A stretch of DNA of 64,000 nucleotides from Pseudarcicella hirudinis (GCF_900115665.1 NZ_FOXH01000002.1:593162-657161), one strand, 5' to 3'. Numbered from the stretch's first letter, positions 17,854 through 27,994 are shown. Numbers and translations are program-made. Notes: generated from the sequence alone by a model not told the origin.

Positions 17854-20800
17854 ATGATTGATTTTAACACAAAACTTAAAATACTGGTAGTTGAGGATAA
17901 TCCCGGAGATTTGCTTCTTCTGGAGGAATTATTGTTTGAAACTAACATTTCAATACAGGAAATCAAAAATGTAACCTTGATTTCTGAGGCCAAAAATATA
18001 TTAAACTCCTACGATTTTGATCTTATTTTTCTGGATTTGTCTCTCGCAGACAGCTCCGGACTTGACTCGTTTAAGGATTTATATTCGATAACAGAAAAGG
18101 TTCCGATAATTGTGCTGACAGGATTGAAAGATTCTTCGATTGCCATTTCTGCGATAGTAAACGGTGCACAGGACTTTTTAGTAAAAGGAGAGTTTGATGC
18201 CAAATTGCTTGCCAAAACAATGCAATACAGTATCGAACGGAAAAAGAATCTTGAAAACCTCCGGGAAAGCAATGCCAGGTATGATCTGGTAGTAGAAGCC
18301 ACTCATGAAGCAGTCTGGGACTGGAATTTTGCGCAGGATGACTTATTATGGGTAGGAAAGGGCTTTAATAAGATTTTCGGATATGAATATGCAAATACCG
18401 TTATTCCTTTTCAGTTTTGGGAAGAATGCCTGCATCCTGAAGACAAAGTCAGAGTAATTGAGAAATTGCAGACTTCTATCCTGAATCTGTCAAACCATTC
18501 CTGGGAAGATGAATATCGTTTCAGAGATATAAACGGGAATTATCTCTATGTACTGGACAGAGGTTATACACTTTTTGATTCTGAAAACAATCCGGTCAGA
18601 ATGATTGGTGCCATGCAGAATATTACGGCCAAAAAACTGGCGGAAGAAGAGTTGAAGAAATTGTCTCTGATTGCCAAGGAAACCGTAAATGCTGTAATTA
18701 TAGCAAGTAAAAAAGGAGAAATACAATGGGTGAATGAAGCATTTACCAAACTTTCACAATTTACAGTAAAAGAGTCAATCGGGAGTTTTGTGCAGGAAAT
18801 GATCTTTTCCGAAGATACTGATAAGGAAACCATTTCCTATCTGTTGGAAAAAGTGGAAAAAGACCTGTCTTTTGAATGTGTGCTGCTTACCAGAGCCAAG
18901 GATGGGCAGAACTTTTGGATGAAAGTGCTCGGGCAACCGATTGTTGATGAAAAAGGGAAAGTTTTGCGGTATTTTGCCATCGGAACAGATATTACCAGGC
19001 AGAAGGAGGCGGAAGAAACTATTATCAATAATGAAAGGCGATACAGAGCTCTCATTGAAAAAAGTGCAGATGGTATCTTTCTGGTAAACAAAGATGGTCA
19101 GATTTATGATATCAGTTCTACCGGAAAAGAGATTCTCGGATATGAGAAAGACCAGGATTCTACTTCAAAAGTAGGAATCGAATGGATTCATCCGGACGAT
19201 ATTGAAGAGATAAAGAATGTTATTAAGGAAGTTGCTTCTCAGATAAAAGCAGTCAGACATACAGAATGCCGCTATCGGATGCCTGACGGGTCATATAAAT
19301 GGATTGAAGTTACGTTTAATAACTTAACTCATGAACCATTTATCCAGGCGATTGTAGGTAATTTCAGAGACATTACCACCCGGAAAAAAGCGGAAGAATT
19401 ACAAAAAAAATCAGAAGAAAATTATCGGCAGATATTTTACAATAATCCCTATCCCATGTGGGTTTTTGATCAGGAAACCCGTGCTTTTCTGGATGTAAAT
19501 GCTGCCGCAATTGATAAATACGGATTCAGTCGTGAAGAATTTTTATCAATGACAATTCTGGATATCAGGCCAGAGGAGGAAATACCAAAGCTGCTTGAAG
19601 TGCTGGATGTGCATTATCAGAGTGGGGGAGCAAGGAAAGAAGTGATGAAGCACAGGGATAAAAGCGGGAAGATAATATTGATGGAAGTAACAACTTACCT
19701 GATTGATTTTAATGGAAGAAAGGCCATGCAGACACAGGTTAATGATGTAACGGAAATCGTAAAGATTCAGAATGAAAGAGAGATTATCCTTAACGCAATT
19801 GATAAGTTAAGAATGTCTGAAAATCTCATCGACGGACTTACTGCCATGCTGCTTTGTGCACGTGAATACATAGGCTGGGAATATGGAGAAATCTGGATTT
19901 CGGATTATACAAATGAGTATTTTACCCTGGCGGCCTGCGATTATCTGCAAGGAGAACCTGGTTTTCAGGAAATGGCTGATCGGGCGCCAAAAGTAAAACA
20001 ACAGACCAATAAGAGCATTTTTGATACGAAGGAAAAACAGGAACAAGCCTACTGGGTTGAAGATATCAACAAAGATCCATTGTTTCAGAGAGGAGATATT
20101 ACTGCTAAATTAGGCCTTTATTCTGCTTTTTCAGTACCAATCCGTTATCAGGGTAAACCTATTTCAAGAATTGCCTTTTTCTCCAGAAAAATACTTAAAA
20201 AAGATCCTTCCACGATCAATTTTATCGAAAATATCTGCATGCAGCTAGCTGCAGAGATAGAAAAGAAAAATACAGAGAGGGTATTGAATCTTTTCTTTAA
20301 ACAAAGCAACGATTTATTAGGTCTGGCTACTTTTGATGGTGTTTTCAGAAGAATCAATAATGCTTTTGTGGAAGTGCTGGGTTATACGGAAGAACAAATA
20401 ACCAGTCAGCATTTTATCAATTTTGTCCATCCCAATGATGTTACCAAAACGATGGAAAAAATGGATGAACTGACTCAGGGGAAATTAATCAGCTATTTTG
20501 AAAACCGCTTTATTACCGGTAACGGGGATATAAAATGGTTCTCCTGGTCTTGTACACCAACTGTTTATGAAAATATATTCTTCGCCTCCGGGAGAGATAT
20601 TACCAGGCAGAAAAAAGAAGAAGAGCAGCTGCGTCTCTGGGAATTTGTTATAACAAATTCAAACGATGCAGTCATGATTACAGATGCAAGCCTTTTCCTT
20701 TCTCAGGAACCTGAAATTTTATATGTAAACGAAGCATTTACTGAAATTACAGGATACCTGCCGGAAGATGTAATTGGCAAATCACCGTTAATTTTGGGCG

Positions 20801-21735
20801 GAATCCATTCCGATCAGAATGAATTGAATACCTTGATCGAAACTCTTCAGAATCGCAAAAATTATGAGATAGAAGTACTTGGGCATAAAAAGAACGGGGA
20901 AGAATTATGGTCAGATTTTACCTTCGTTCCCATTTCGGATAATACCGGGATTCTTACGCATTTGATTTATATTCAGCGGGATATTACTGCCCGCAAGAAA
21001 AACGAGGCAGAGAAGGAATTGCTTATTAAGGAGCTTACACAGAATAATACCGACCTTAAGCAATTTTCGTTTATTACCTCTCATAACCTTCGTTCTCCTT
21101 TGTCGAATCTGATGGGGATTGTTGATCTGATTGATACAGATTCACTCGAAAATTCGACCAATGCCTTATTGTTTGAGAAATTTAAAGAATCTACATTTCA
21201 GCTGAATGAGACAATAAATGATTTGCTGAGCGTTTTAATCATTAAAGATAAAGTCAACATTGTTAAAGGATTTATCGGTTTTGAAAATGAATTTCAGAAA
21301 GCACTGGCATCTGTTTCGTTCATGATGAAACAGGCAAATGCCAGTTTGCAGATCGATTTTTCTGAAGCACCGGTGGTTGAGTTTAACAGAGCCTATCTGG
21401 AAAGTATCATCCTGAATTTACTTACCAATTCGATAAAATATCGTTCTCCCGACAGAAATTTAGCATTAAAAATCAAAACCACTAACGAAAGAGATTTTAT
21501 AAAGCTCTATTTTAGTGACAATGGTATTGGTATGGATATGGAAAGGTATAAAGACCGGATTTTTGGATTGTATCAGCGTTTTCATGATCTGCCTGACAGT
21601 AAAGGACTTGGACTGTATATTGTACATTCGCAGGTGAATGCTTTAGGGGGACATATCGCTGTGGAAAGTGAAGTTGGAGTCGGGACTACTTTTATCATTT
21701 CCTTTAAAAAGTTCTTAAAATCAAAGAGACATTAA
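17854..21735 (+). CDS. REC-multiPAS-GAF histidine kinase, 1293 residues
   Basis: A very long cytoplasmic kinase. It begins with a receiver domain (KILVVEDNPGDLLLLEEL; phospho-acceptor D61 in LIFLDLSL). Then come about four PAS/PAC units at 135-265, 270-390, 395-510 and 520-640, a GAF-like domain at about 645-810 (YGEIWISDY, FSVPIRYQGKPISRIAFF), two more PAS units (820-930 and 935-1060), HisKA with H1077 in ITSHNLRSPLSNLMG, and HATPase_c (LLTNSIKYRSP, FSDNGIGMDMERY, GLGLYIVHSQVNALGG). The N-terminal receiver means it can itself be a phosphotransfer target. A single-domain receiver follows 172 bases later. Confidence 0.93.
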   Translation: MIDFNTKLKILVVEDNPGDLLLLEELLFETNISIQEIKNVTLISEAKNILNSYDFDLIFLDLSLADSSGLDSFKDLYSITEKVPIIVLTGLKDSSIAISAIVNGAQDFLVKGEFDAKLLAKTMQYSIERKKNLENLRESNARYDLVVEATHEAVWDWNFAQDDLLWVGKGFNKIFGYEYANTVIPFQFWEECLHPEDKVRVIEKLQTSILNLSNHSWEDEYRFRDINGNYLYVLDRGYTLFDSENNPVRMIGAMQNITAKKLAEEELKKLSLIAKETVNAVIIASKKGEIQWVNEAFTKLSQFTVKESIGSFVQEMIFSEDTDKETISYLLEKVEKDLSFECVLLTRAKDGQNFWMKVLGQPIVDEKGKVLRYFAIGTDITRQKEAEETIINNERRYRALIEKSADGIFLVNKDGQIYDISSTGKEILGYEKDQDSTSKVGIEWIHPDDIEEIKNVIKEVASQIKAVRHTECRYRMPDGSYKWIEVTFNNLTHEPFIQAIVGNFRDITTRKKAEELQKKSEENYRQIFYNNPYPMWVFDQETRAFLDVNAAAIDKYGFSREEFLSMTILDIRPEEEIPKLLEVLDVHYQSGGARKEVMKHRDKSGKIILMEVTTYLIDFNGRKAMQTQVNDVTEIVKIQNEREIILNAIDKLRMSENLIDGLTAMLLCAREYIGWEYGEIWISDYTNEYFTLAACDYLQGEPGFQEMADRAPKVKQQTNKSIFDTKEKQEQAYWVEDINKDPLFQRGDITAKLGLYSAFSVPIRYQGKPISRIAFFSRKILKKDPSTINFIENICMQLAAEIEKKNTERVLNLFFKQSNDLLGLATFDGVFRRINNAFVEVLGYTEEQITSQHFINFVHPNDVTKTMEKMDELTQGKLISYFENRFITGNGDIKWFSWSCTPTVYENIFFASGRDITRQKKEEEQLRLWEFVITNSNDAVMITDASLFLSQEPEILYVNEAFTEITGYLPEDVIGKSPLILGGIHSDQNELNTLIETLQNRKNYEIEVLGHKKNGEELWSDFTFVPISDNTGILTHLIYIQRDITARKKNEAEKELLIKELTQNNTDLKQFSFITSHNLRSPLSNLMGIVDLIDTDSLENSTNALLFEKFKESTFQLNETINDLLSVLIIKDKVNIVKGFIGFENEFQKALASVSFMMKQANASLQIDFSEAPVVEFNRAYLESIILNLLTNSIKYRSPDRNLALKIKTTNERDFIKLYFSDNGIGMDMERYKDRIFGLYQRFHDLPDSKGLGLYIVHSQVNALGGHIAVESEVGVGTTFIISFKKFLKSKRH

Positions 21736-21783
21736 TTAGGCAAAATTCTTTTTTTCAACTTTCTTTGCTAAAAAAAGATATAA

Positions 21784-21845
21784 TACGCCTAGTTAGGCGT
21801 AATTTTTGTAGTAAAAAAAGCGAAACGTTGATTTGCTTTTTTATT
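21784..21845 (+). terminator. Two hairpins after the long kinase gene
   Basis: TACGCCTA (21784-21791) and TAGGCGTA (21794-21801) flank only two bases and are followed by ATTTTTG. A second hairpin pairs AAAAAAGC near 21815 with GCTTTTTT near 21836. Either could end transcription before the small receiver gene. Confidence 0.5.
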
Positions 21846-21907
21846 TTGTGAAAAAGTATTGAAAAATACTGCTGAGCCACATACTATTTTTGAAATAAAT
21901 AGGAATT

Positions 21908-22339
21908 ATGATTGAGAAGGTTTTACTTGTAGAGGATGATAATATTACCATCACATTATGTGAGTTGGCTATAAAGAAATTTGATTTTGCGAAAGAGGTG
22001 CATTCTTCCAGGAATGGCAAAGAGGCTTTGGATTACTTCTCAGATTGTTTGAAAAGAAAGAAAAAAGGCGAAGAAAGCGAAGCGCCACCCCTCATCTTTC
22101 TTGATTTGAATATGCCCGTTCTGAATGGCTGGGATTTTTTGGATGAATACCTGAAAAAATTTGCAAAAGATTTTCCGAAAACCAGAGTCGCTATTCTCTC
22201 TTCTACAATAGATCCCAATGATTTTTCGAGGGCCAGCAAATATGATATTGTTGTGGAATTTATCAGTAAACCTCTTACCATGAGAGTGTTGACTGAATTG
22301 AAAAAGAATTCCAGCATAAGCCAATATTTTCCGGAATAA
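21908..22339 (+). CDS. Single-domain response regulator
   Basis: A 143-residue stand-alone receiver (CheY-like). It has the acidic triad start VLLVEDDNIT, phospho-acceptor D66 in LIFLDLNMPVLNGW, the T/S position in VAILSSTIDP and K in EFISKPLT. There is no output domain, so it probably relays phosphate or works by protein contact, as do small regulators paired with phytochrome-type kinases. A 13-residue charged insertion (KRKKKGEESEAPP) precedes the phospho-acceptor strand. It is downstream of two PAS kinases in the same direction. Confidence 0.92.
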   Translation: MIEKVLLVEDDNITITLCELAIKKFDFAKEVHSSRNGKEALDYFSDCLKRKKKGEESEAPPLIFLDLNMPVLNGWDFLDEYLKKFAKDFPKTRVAILSSTIDPNDFSRASKYDIVVEFISKPLTMRVLTELKKNSSISQYFPE

Positions 22340-22558
22340 TTTACTGATTTTTATAATTAAGCATCTTCTTAACCAGATTTTGAAAAACTAATGGCTGATT
22401 TGGTACATTAAGTTTTATGAACATTGTCCTACATTATCTATTTTAACGTATGTGTTATGAACAAATCATCTGCCTGGAAATGAAAGCTGATTCAGCTTCA
22501 GGACTATGGAAGGTAATCAGGGTCTTGTGGTTTTAAAGTAGTATTTAAGAATTTCGAA

Positions 22559-23581
22559 ATGAATAAAAATCAGTTGTACTGGACTTCTCAGTTTTTGTGG
22601 TGGTTTTGCTTTAGTTTGTGCCTGGCTGTGATTGTCGGGGAGAGGGATGCGTCAGTTTTCAATTTTGCAATATGTATTTTTTTTAACACTTTTCTGGGCA
22701 TTTCTTTTACACATATTTTTAAGTCGTTCTTTAATAAAAACATATTTGAAACGACTCAGATAAAGACATTTCTAAGCTACGGTTTTATTGGTATTCTGGG
22801 AGGCATATTGCTTTCTCTTACCTTCAACAGTCTTATTCTCGGTTGTACAGCCGGTCTGACATTTCCGAAAGATTCTTTTCATTACCTGAAACTTGCCTTA
22901 GTCAGTTTTCTCGGATACGCACCCTGGTTTATACTCTATTACTACAACCAGTATATTCATCAATTTCACCAGGAACAGAAAGTAATAGTTGAATCAGAAA
23001 ATCTTATTCAGAATGCCGAACTGGAAAATCTGAAGAGTCAGCTGAATCCCCATTTTCTGTTCAATTCCCTCAATTGTATCAAAGCATTGGTCCGTACCGA
23101 CCCGCCGCTGGCCCAGAAGTCGATCATACAACTTTCAGATATCCTCAGAAGGTCATTAACACTCAGTGAATCCCATACTGTAAATCTGATAGATGAACTA
23201 TCCATGATGCAGCAGTATCTGGAACTGGAAACAATACGTTTTGATAAAAGGCTCCAGTATCATTTCCAGTTGGAAAATAAAACTTTAAACTTTAAGATTC
23301 CGTCTATGTCCCTGCATTTGCTGGTGGATAATGCTATCAAACATGGAATCAGCAGGCAGCGTAACGGAGGCGAGATTTATATCCATACCCGCATGCATCA
23401 GCAAATGCTGACTATCACGGTCAGAAATACCGGAAAACTTGATAAAAACTTTTCTGATACCGGACTGAGTCTGAAAAATCTCCGGAAAAGGCTTCAATTA
23501 CGATATTCCGGAAAAGCTTCCCTGCATATCGAAGAAGATGAAGACCACGTGGTAGCCTCTTTAAAAATACCAATCATTTAG
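22559..23581 (+). CDS. LytS/YehU-type sensor histidine kinase
   Basis: A 340-residue membrane kinase with four hydrophobic segments in residues 1-130. The His_kinase domain (PF06580 type) has the conserved histidine H165 in SQLNPHFLFNSLNCIKAL. The ATPase region shows LHLLVDNAIKHGI and DTGLSLKNLRKRLQLRY. Such kinases normally pair with a LytTR response regulator encoded next door; none is present in the window, and the next gene is metG. Confidence 0.92.
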   Translation: MNKNQLYWTSQFLWWFCFSLCLAVIVGERDASVFNFAICIFFNTFLGISFTHIFKSFFNKNIFETTQIKTFLSYGFIGILGGILLSLTFNSLILGCTAGLTFPKDSFHYLKLALVSFLGYAPWFILYYYNQYIHQFHQEQKVIVESENLIQNAELENLKSQLNPHFLFNSLNCIKALVRTDPPLAQKSIIQLSDILRRSLTLSESHTVNLIDELSMMQQYLELETIRFDKRLQYHFQLENKTLNFKIPSMSLHLLVDNAIKHGISRQRNGGEIYIHTRMHQQMLTITVRNTGKLDKNFSDTGLSLKNLRKRLQLRYSGKASLHIEEDEDHVVASLKIPII

Positions 23582-23705
23582 TCAATAATAATTGTAGTAA
23601 CAATACAGCGAAACACACTGAAATTTCTCCCGACCTCTGAAGAATTCTTCAGAAAATCTCCTTTATCAGAAAATCTGACTCTTCTTAAAAAGCTAAAAAT
23701 AAAAT

Positions 23706-23736
23706 TTAGCAAGGCCACGCCAATTTTGTACTTTTG
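23706..23736 (+). promoter_or_regulatory. metG promoter
   Basis: TACTTTTG at 23729-23736 fits TAnnTTTG, with a TTTAG sequence about 20 bases upstream. The leader of about 55 bases to the metG start is too short for a SAM riboswitch. Confidence 0.5.
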
Positions 23737-23796
23737 CGTTATTGAAAATCAGAAAGAGATTTTGTCAGGTGCTACTGCCCAAATAATCATAATTTT

Positions 23797-25830
23797 ATGA
23801 GCAAACAATTTAAAAGAACTACCGTTACCGCTGCCTTAATCTATGCCAACGGTCCTATTCATATCGGCCATATTGCCGGATGTTATCTTCCTGCCGATAT
23901 CTACGTTCGTTACCTGAGAGCAAGCGGCCAGGATGTGAAATTTATTTCAGGAACTGATGAGCACGGTGTGCCCATTACCATTAAAGCAAAAAAAGAAGGT
24001 ATAACTCCACAGGAGGTTGTTGATAAATATTACAAAATCATCAAAGAGTCTTTTGAAGAGTTTGGAATTTCCTTTGATATATACTCAAGAACTTCAAATA
24101 CAGTTCACCACGAAATGTCTCAGGATGTTTTCAGGAACCTGTACGAAAAAGGACAGTTTATTGAGGAAACTACTGAGCAATACTACGATGAAAAAGCTCA
24201 GACATTTTTGGCTGACCGCTATATCATAGGAACCTGCCCGAAATGCGGTAATGAAAATGCATATGGCGATCAATGCGAAAGATGCGGTTCTACTTTGTCT
24301 CCGACTGAGTTAATTAACCCGAGATCTGCGTTGAGTGGTGTGCAGCCTGTAATGAGGCCAACTAAAAACTGGTACCTGCCTTTGGATAAAATGCAGCCAA
24401 TGCTTGAAAAATACGTAGAAAGCCATCCGGAATGGAAAACGAATGTATTAGGCCAGGTAAAATCATGGTTGAATGACGGACTGAAACCACGTGCCATGAC
24501 CCGTGACCTGGACTGGGGTATTAAAGTGCCATTGCCTGATACAGAAGGAAAAGTTCTCTATGTATGGTTTGATGCACCGATCGGTTATATTTCCATGACC
24601 AAGGAATTGACCGAAGACTGGGAAAAATATTGGAAAGACGAAGAAACCCGTTTGGTGAACTTTATCGGTAAAGACAATATTGTTTTCCATTGTCTGATTT
24701 TCCCGGCGATGTGTATGGCAGATGGCCGGTTCATTGTGGCGGATAATGTTCCTGCCAATGAATTTATGAACCTTGAGGGAGATAAAATTTCTACTTCGAG
24801 AAACTGGGCGGTCTGGTTACATGAATACCTTCGAGAATTTGAGGGAAAACAGGATGTTTTAAGATATGCCTTAGCGGCTTCAGCGCCTGAAAATAAGGAT
24901 TCTGATTTTACATGGGGTGATTTCCAGACCAGAAATAACTCTGAATTGGTAGGGATTTTAGGCAATTTTGTAAACCGTGCTGTGGTACTTACCCAAAAGA
25001 ATTTTGATTCAAAAGTACCGAAACAGGGTGAATTAACCGATTTTGATCGACAGACTCTGGCCACTCTGGCTGAAATGCCTGCTAAAATTGCTGAGTCTGT
25101 TGAAAATTACCGATTGCGTGAAGCATTGGCACTTATGATGGATGTTGCACGCCTTGGTAATAAGTATTTGGCAGATACCGAGCCCTGGAAAGTAATTAAA
25201 CAGGATAGAGAACGTACGGCAACTATTCTCAATATCGGTTTGCAGATTACAGCCAATCTGTCAATCCTTTGCGAGCCATTTATGCCATTTACTTCTGAGC
25301 GTTTACTGAAAGGCCTTAACCTTGAAAAATTCTCATGGAAAGATGCCGGAAGAGCGGATTTAATAGCAGAAGGACATGAACTGGCTGAAATGGGACTGTT
25401 ATTTGAAAAAATTGAAGATGCAACTATTCAGGCACAGATACAGAAGCTGGAAGATGCCAAGAAAACAAATGAGCTGGCTGGCAAGACCGTTCCGGTGCTG
25501 AAAGAAGAGATTCAGTATGATGATTTTGCCAAAATGGATATTCGTATCGGAACAATCATTGAGGCAGAAAAAATGCCTAAGAGTAAAAAGCTGCTTAAAT
25601 TGAAAATTGATGATGGCCTGGAACAGAGAACAATCCTGAGTGGTATTGCTGAGCATTTTGAACCGGAGGCTATCATAGGAAAACAGGTAACTTTCCTGGC
25701 AAATCTTGCTCCGAGAAAAATGATGGGAATGGAATCTCAGGGAATGATATTGATGGCTGAAGATAAGGACGGTTCGCTGGCTTTTGTGCAGCCCGGTAAG
25801 GCTGTCTGGAACGGAGCCCCGGTTGCCTGA
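23797..25830 (+). CDS. metG: Methionine--tRNA ligase
   Basis: A 677-residue class I synthetase charging tRNA-Met. It has the HIGH motif at H22-H25 ([16 protein letters not shown]), two zinc knuckles (CPKCG and CERCG), the KMSKS-equivalent [11 protein letters not shown], and the anticodon-binding helical domain. From about 570 a Trbp111/EMAP-like tRNA-binding domain follows ([38 protein letters not shown]). This matches the long dimeric form. A strong terminator lies 42 bases after the stop. Confidence 0.98.
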   Translation: MSKQFKRTTVTAALIYANGPIHIGHIAGCYLPADIYVRYLRASGQDVKFISGTDEHGVPITIKAKKEGITPQEVVDKYYKIIKESFEEFGISFDIYSRTSNTVHHEMSQDVFRNLYEKGQFIEETTEQYYDEKAQTFLADRYIIGTCPKCGNENAYGDQCERCGSTLSPTELINPRSALSGVQPVMRPTKNWYLPLDKMQPMLEKYVESHPEWKTNVLGQVKSWLNDGLKPRAMTRDLDWGIKVPLPDTEGKVLYVWFDAPIGYISMTKELTEDWEKYWKDEETRLVNFIGKDNIVFHCLIFPAMCMADGRFIVADNVPANEFMNLEGDKISTSRNWAVWLHEYLREFEGKQDVLRYALAASAPENKDSDFTWGDFQTRNNSELVGILGNFVNRAVVLTQKNFDSKVPKQGELTDFDRQTLATLAEMPAKIAESVENYRLREALALMMDVARLGNKYLADTEPWKVIKQDRERTATILNIGLQITANLSILCEPFMPFTSERLLKGLNLEKFSWKDAGRADLIAEGHELAEMGLLFEKIEDATIQAQIQKLEDAKKTNELAGKTVPVLKEEIQYDDFAKMDIRIGTIIEAEKMPKSKKLLKLKIDDGLEQRTILSGIAEHFEPEAIIGKQVTFLANLAPRKMMGMESQGMILMAEDKDGSLAFVQPGKAVWNGAPVA

Positions 25831-25871
25831 TAATTTCGCGAAAAACGGCTTGTTTAAGCCTTTATATGAAT

Positions 25872-25934
25872 TGACTGATCCTGCTTTTGCAATAGTTCGT
25901 CTGTTGGAAAAGCAGGATCAGTCAGTTTTTGTTT
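25872..25934 (+). terminator. Strong terminator after metG
   Basis: A 17-bp perfect stem (TGACTGATCCTGCTTTT with AAAAGCAGGATCAGTCA) is followed by GTTTTTGTTT. The rest of the gap (25935-26254) shows nothing I recognise. Confidence 0.85.
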
Positions 25935-26254
25935 ACGGAGAGGCATGTTTCCTGTTTTGAACAGCTTATGAGTTATCATAAGTTAATAAAAGCAAAAATG
26001 TAATATTTTCTGAAAAAAGCCATATCAGGAAATCAGGGTAAAAAGACAACAGGTCTTTCAGGATAGTTTGTAAAACCCTGAAATATGGCTGTCAGAATTT
26101 TCCTTCTCTCATATTCTTTCCCCTTAATGCCATAAAACAGGTTCGAAATTCAATGGATTAGCTTTCTTTTTAAACATTTTTCATATGAAATACTTTTCTG
26201 AAATAGGTGTTATATTGAGTATATATACTTATTCAATCAAAATACTAAAAAGTT

Positions 26255-26656
26255 ATGGGTATGAAAAAGGTTCTTAGTATAGCCGTTTTAATAGGAGCTT
26301 CTGTAAGCTCACTGTTCGCACAGGAAGTGCCAAAAAATGATCCGGGTTTTTCGGTCAATAATTATAAACATCCAAATAAAGCAAAGGCTGCTCAGAAAGC
26401 CAAGACTGAAGGAACCTCTGTGGAGGTAACAACCTTCAAAGGTTTGGAAGGACAGCTGGTTGATGCAAATTATCATCATCCGAAATATGCACCCAGACCA
26501 AAACTTTTGGTAGCAGAATCGGAGGCAATCGATAAAGAACACAATAATCCGCTTAATTCTTCAAGAAACTATAAGCTGGCTTATGTGAAGTCGAAAAAAG
26601 GAGAAATACAGAAGAATGCAGACAGTCTGGCTTTGAATACTGACAAGGCTGAATAA
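26255..26656 (+). CDS. Small exported protein of unknown function
   Basis: A 133-residue protein with a signal peptide (MKKVLSIAVLIGASVSSLFAQ). The ATG at 26255 gives MGMKKV; an ATG two codons later is equally possible. The mature part is short, polar and low in hydrophobics. Two related segments occur: NDPGFSVNNYKHPNKAK and VDANYHHPKYAPRPK, followed by IDKEHNNPLNSSRNY. I do not recognise a family. Its own terminator follows, so it appears to be a single-gene unit. Confidence 0.7.
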   Translation: MGMKKVLSIAVLIGASVSSLFAQEVPKNDPGFSVNNYKHPNKAKAAQKAKTEGTSVEVTTFKGLEGQLVDANYHHPKYAPRPKLLVAESEAIDKEHNNPLNSSRNYKLAYVKSKKGEIQKNADSLALNTDKAE

Positions 26657-26674
26657 AGCAGGAAATTCCGGAAG

Positions 26675-26703
26675 AAAGCTCGCTGAAAGGCGGGCTTTTT
26701 TTG
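26675..26703 (+). terminator. Terminator after small exported protein
   Basis: AAGCTCGC pairs with GCGGGCTT (one G-T pair) around six bases, followed by seven T residues. Confidence 0.75.
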
Positions 26704-26889
26704 TCCGGGCAATACGCGATAAATGCAGGTATCAGAAATGGTTAAAATCCCCGGAAAATAAGAAATATGATATCCGGAACTACAGATTTGAAATTTTGAG
26801 ATAAAGTGCTGAGGCAGAAGATTCTACTATGAAAGTATGCTTGCAGAGTATTTTAGTAAACTTTGCGGAATAAAATGCAGTACAAATGC

Positions 26890-26963
26890 TCAAAAATGAA
26901 ATAAGGACAGGAGAACCTCCCGCCCTTATCTGTTTAACCTCTAAACCTATTTAACTATGAAAA
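26890..26963 (-). ncRNA. Tandem repeat/terminator unit 1
   Basis: On the reverse strand a conserved block (26963-26936, + strand AACCTCTAAACCTATTTAAC then TATGAAAA) is followed by a hairpin, ATAAGG/CCTTAT plus GGGAG/CTCC, and a T-rich tail. The same block recurs at two further sites with different stems. Read on the + strand the block ends in ATGAAA and opens a 24-codon frame that resembles no known protein. Confidence 0.4.
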
Positions 26964-27100
26964 TTGATACAAATATACTGCTTTTTTTGAAAAAATCTGA
27001 GTTTAGTACAAATTTTTTTATAAGCATTTGATAAGGGTATTTATTCGGTGATGAGTTTCGAAAACAATGTATATACATGTATTTCTTGAAAAAAGGACAT

Positions 27101-27169
27101 AAAAAAAAGACATCGTTATAAACAATGTCTTTTCCGTCTTACCTCTAAACCTATTTAACTATGAAAAAA
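27101..27169 (-). ncRNA. Tandem repeat/terminator unit 2
   Basis: The conserved block spans 27134-27169 and, on the reverse strand, runs into AAAAGACAT / ATGTCTTTT with eight T residues. The stem sequence differs from units 1 and 3, but the block and layout are kept. The + strand reading opens a 31-codon frame of no recognisable type. Confidence 0.45.
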
Positions 27170-27347
27170 GATTTTGCAATCTTGTCTCGACTGAATCATT
27201 ATCTAAAACGATTTTCCTCGATTCTGCAATGTCTGTATATACATCGTTTTAGCTAATACAAATTTGCAACAAAAATTAATATTGTGCAATAGCCAAAGCC
27301 GTTATTTATTACGAAAATTTAACAAAAACTTTAAATATCTTAATTTT

Positions 27348-27414
27348 AAAAAAGACACCACCATTGATGGTGTCCTTTCCGTCTTACCTCTAAACCTATT
27401 TAACTATGAAAAAA
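27348..27414 (-). ncRNA. Tandem repeat/terminator unit 3
   Basis: The conserved block (27376-27414) is followed on the reverse strand by GGACACCA / TGGTGTCTTTTTT, a good intrinsic terminator. It begins about 60 bases after the stop of the exported protein at 27476-27958, so it can serve as that gene's terminator. The + strand reading gives only ATG-AAA-AAA-TAA. The rest of 26704-27475 has no gene. Confidence 0.45.
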
Positions 27415-27475
27415 TAACTGCACCTTCTCTAAATTCATAAGTCTGATTCAGATAGAATCCTTACAGACTTTTTGA

Positions 27476-27958
27476 TTACAAAGAAGAGATCTCTGTACTC
27501 ACCTCTATTCTCTCTACACTCTCTTCAGTAACATTTGTGGATGGAGTAAAGTTCCATAAGAAGTTGATAGTCTTGGCTGTAAAGCTTAACTTCTCGTTCC
27601 ATGCACTTGCTTCTTCTCCTTTAACTTTCGCTAATTTTTCCTGCAATTTAGCTACACCTTCGTTGAATTTATTTTTCTGCTCATCAGAAAGTTTCATCAA
27701 TGAAGGAGAGTTCTGATTGTAAGAATTAAGGACTGTCAGAACATCATTCCATTCTGCTTTTTTGGTAAACTTATGAGCATTTTCACTCATAAATCCTACA
27801 AAATTATTAATGCCTTCTTTTGCTATTAATTTAGAGGACTGAACTTTGTTTGCACCTGCAACTGTTCCTTCTTCATTTCTTACTCCTGCTTTTACTTGTA
27901 CCGCTGTAGTAGCTGCTAATACCATTAGAATCGCTACTTTTAAAATTTGCCGCTTCAT
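27476..27958 (-). CDS. Exported protein of unknown function
   Basis: A 160-residue protein with a signal peptide (MKRQILKVAILMVLAATTAVQVKA). The mature part is helical and charged (MSENAHKFTKKAEWNDVLTVL, KLSDEQKNKFNEGVAKLQEKL) and the C-terminus is acidic. No family is recognised. It has a near-consensus promoter and is followed on its own strand by three conserved-block/terminator units. A stand-alone transcription unit is likely. Confidence 0.78.
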   Translation of the reverse strand: MKRQILKVAILMVLAATTAVQVKAGVRNEEGTVAGANKVQSSKLIAKEGINNFVGFMSENAHKFTKKAEWNDVLTVLNSYNQNSPSLMKLSDEQKNKFNEGVAKLQEKLAKVKGEEASAWNEKLSFTAKTINFLWNFTPSTNVTEESVERIEVSTEISSL

Positions 27959-27994
27959 GTTTTTTTACAATTTTGTTTTATCTTATTGACACTA

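Noticed and set aside
23582..23796. SAM-type riboswitch upstream of metG
   Set aside because: The promoter leaves only about 55 bases of leader and no SAM aptamer pattern is visible.
24585..25064. 159-codon reverse frame inside metG
   Set aside because: It is antisense to a highly conserved synthetase and has no recognisable motif.
26957..27243. Short + strand peptides starting at the ATGAAA of the tandem blocks
   Set aside because: The three frames are 24, 31 and 3 codons with no shared sequence beyond the block, so a peptide family is unlikely; kept only as a rival reading.
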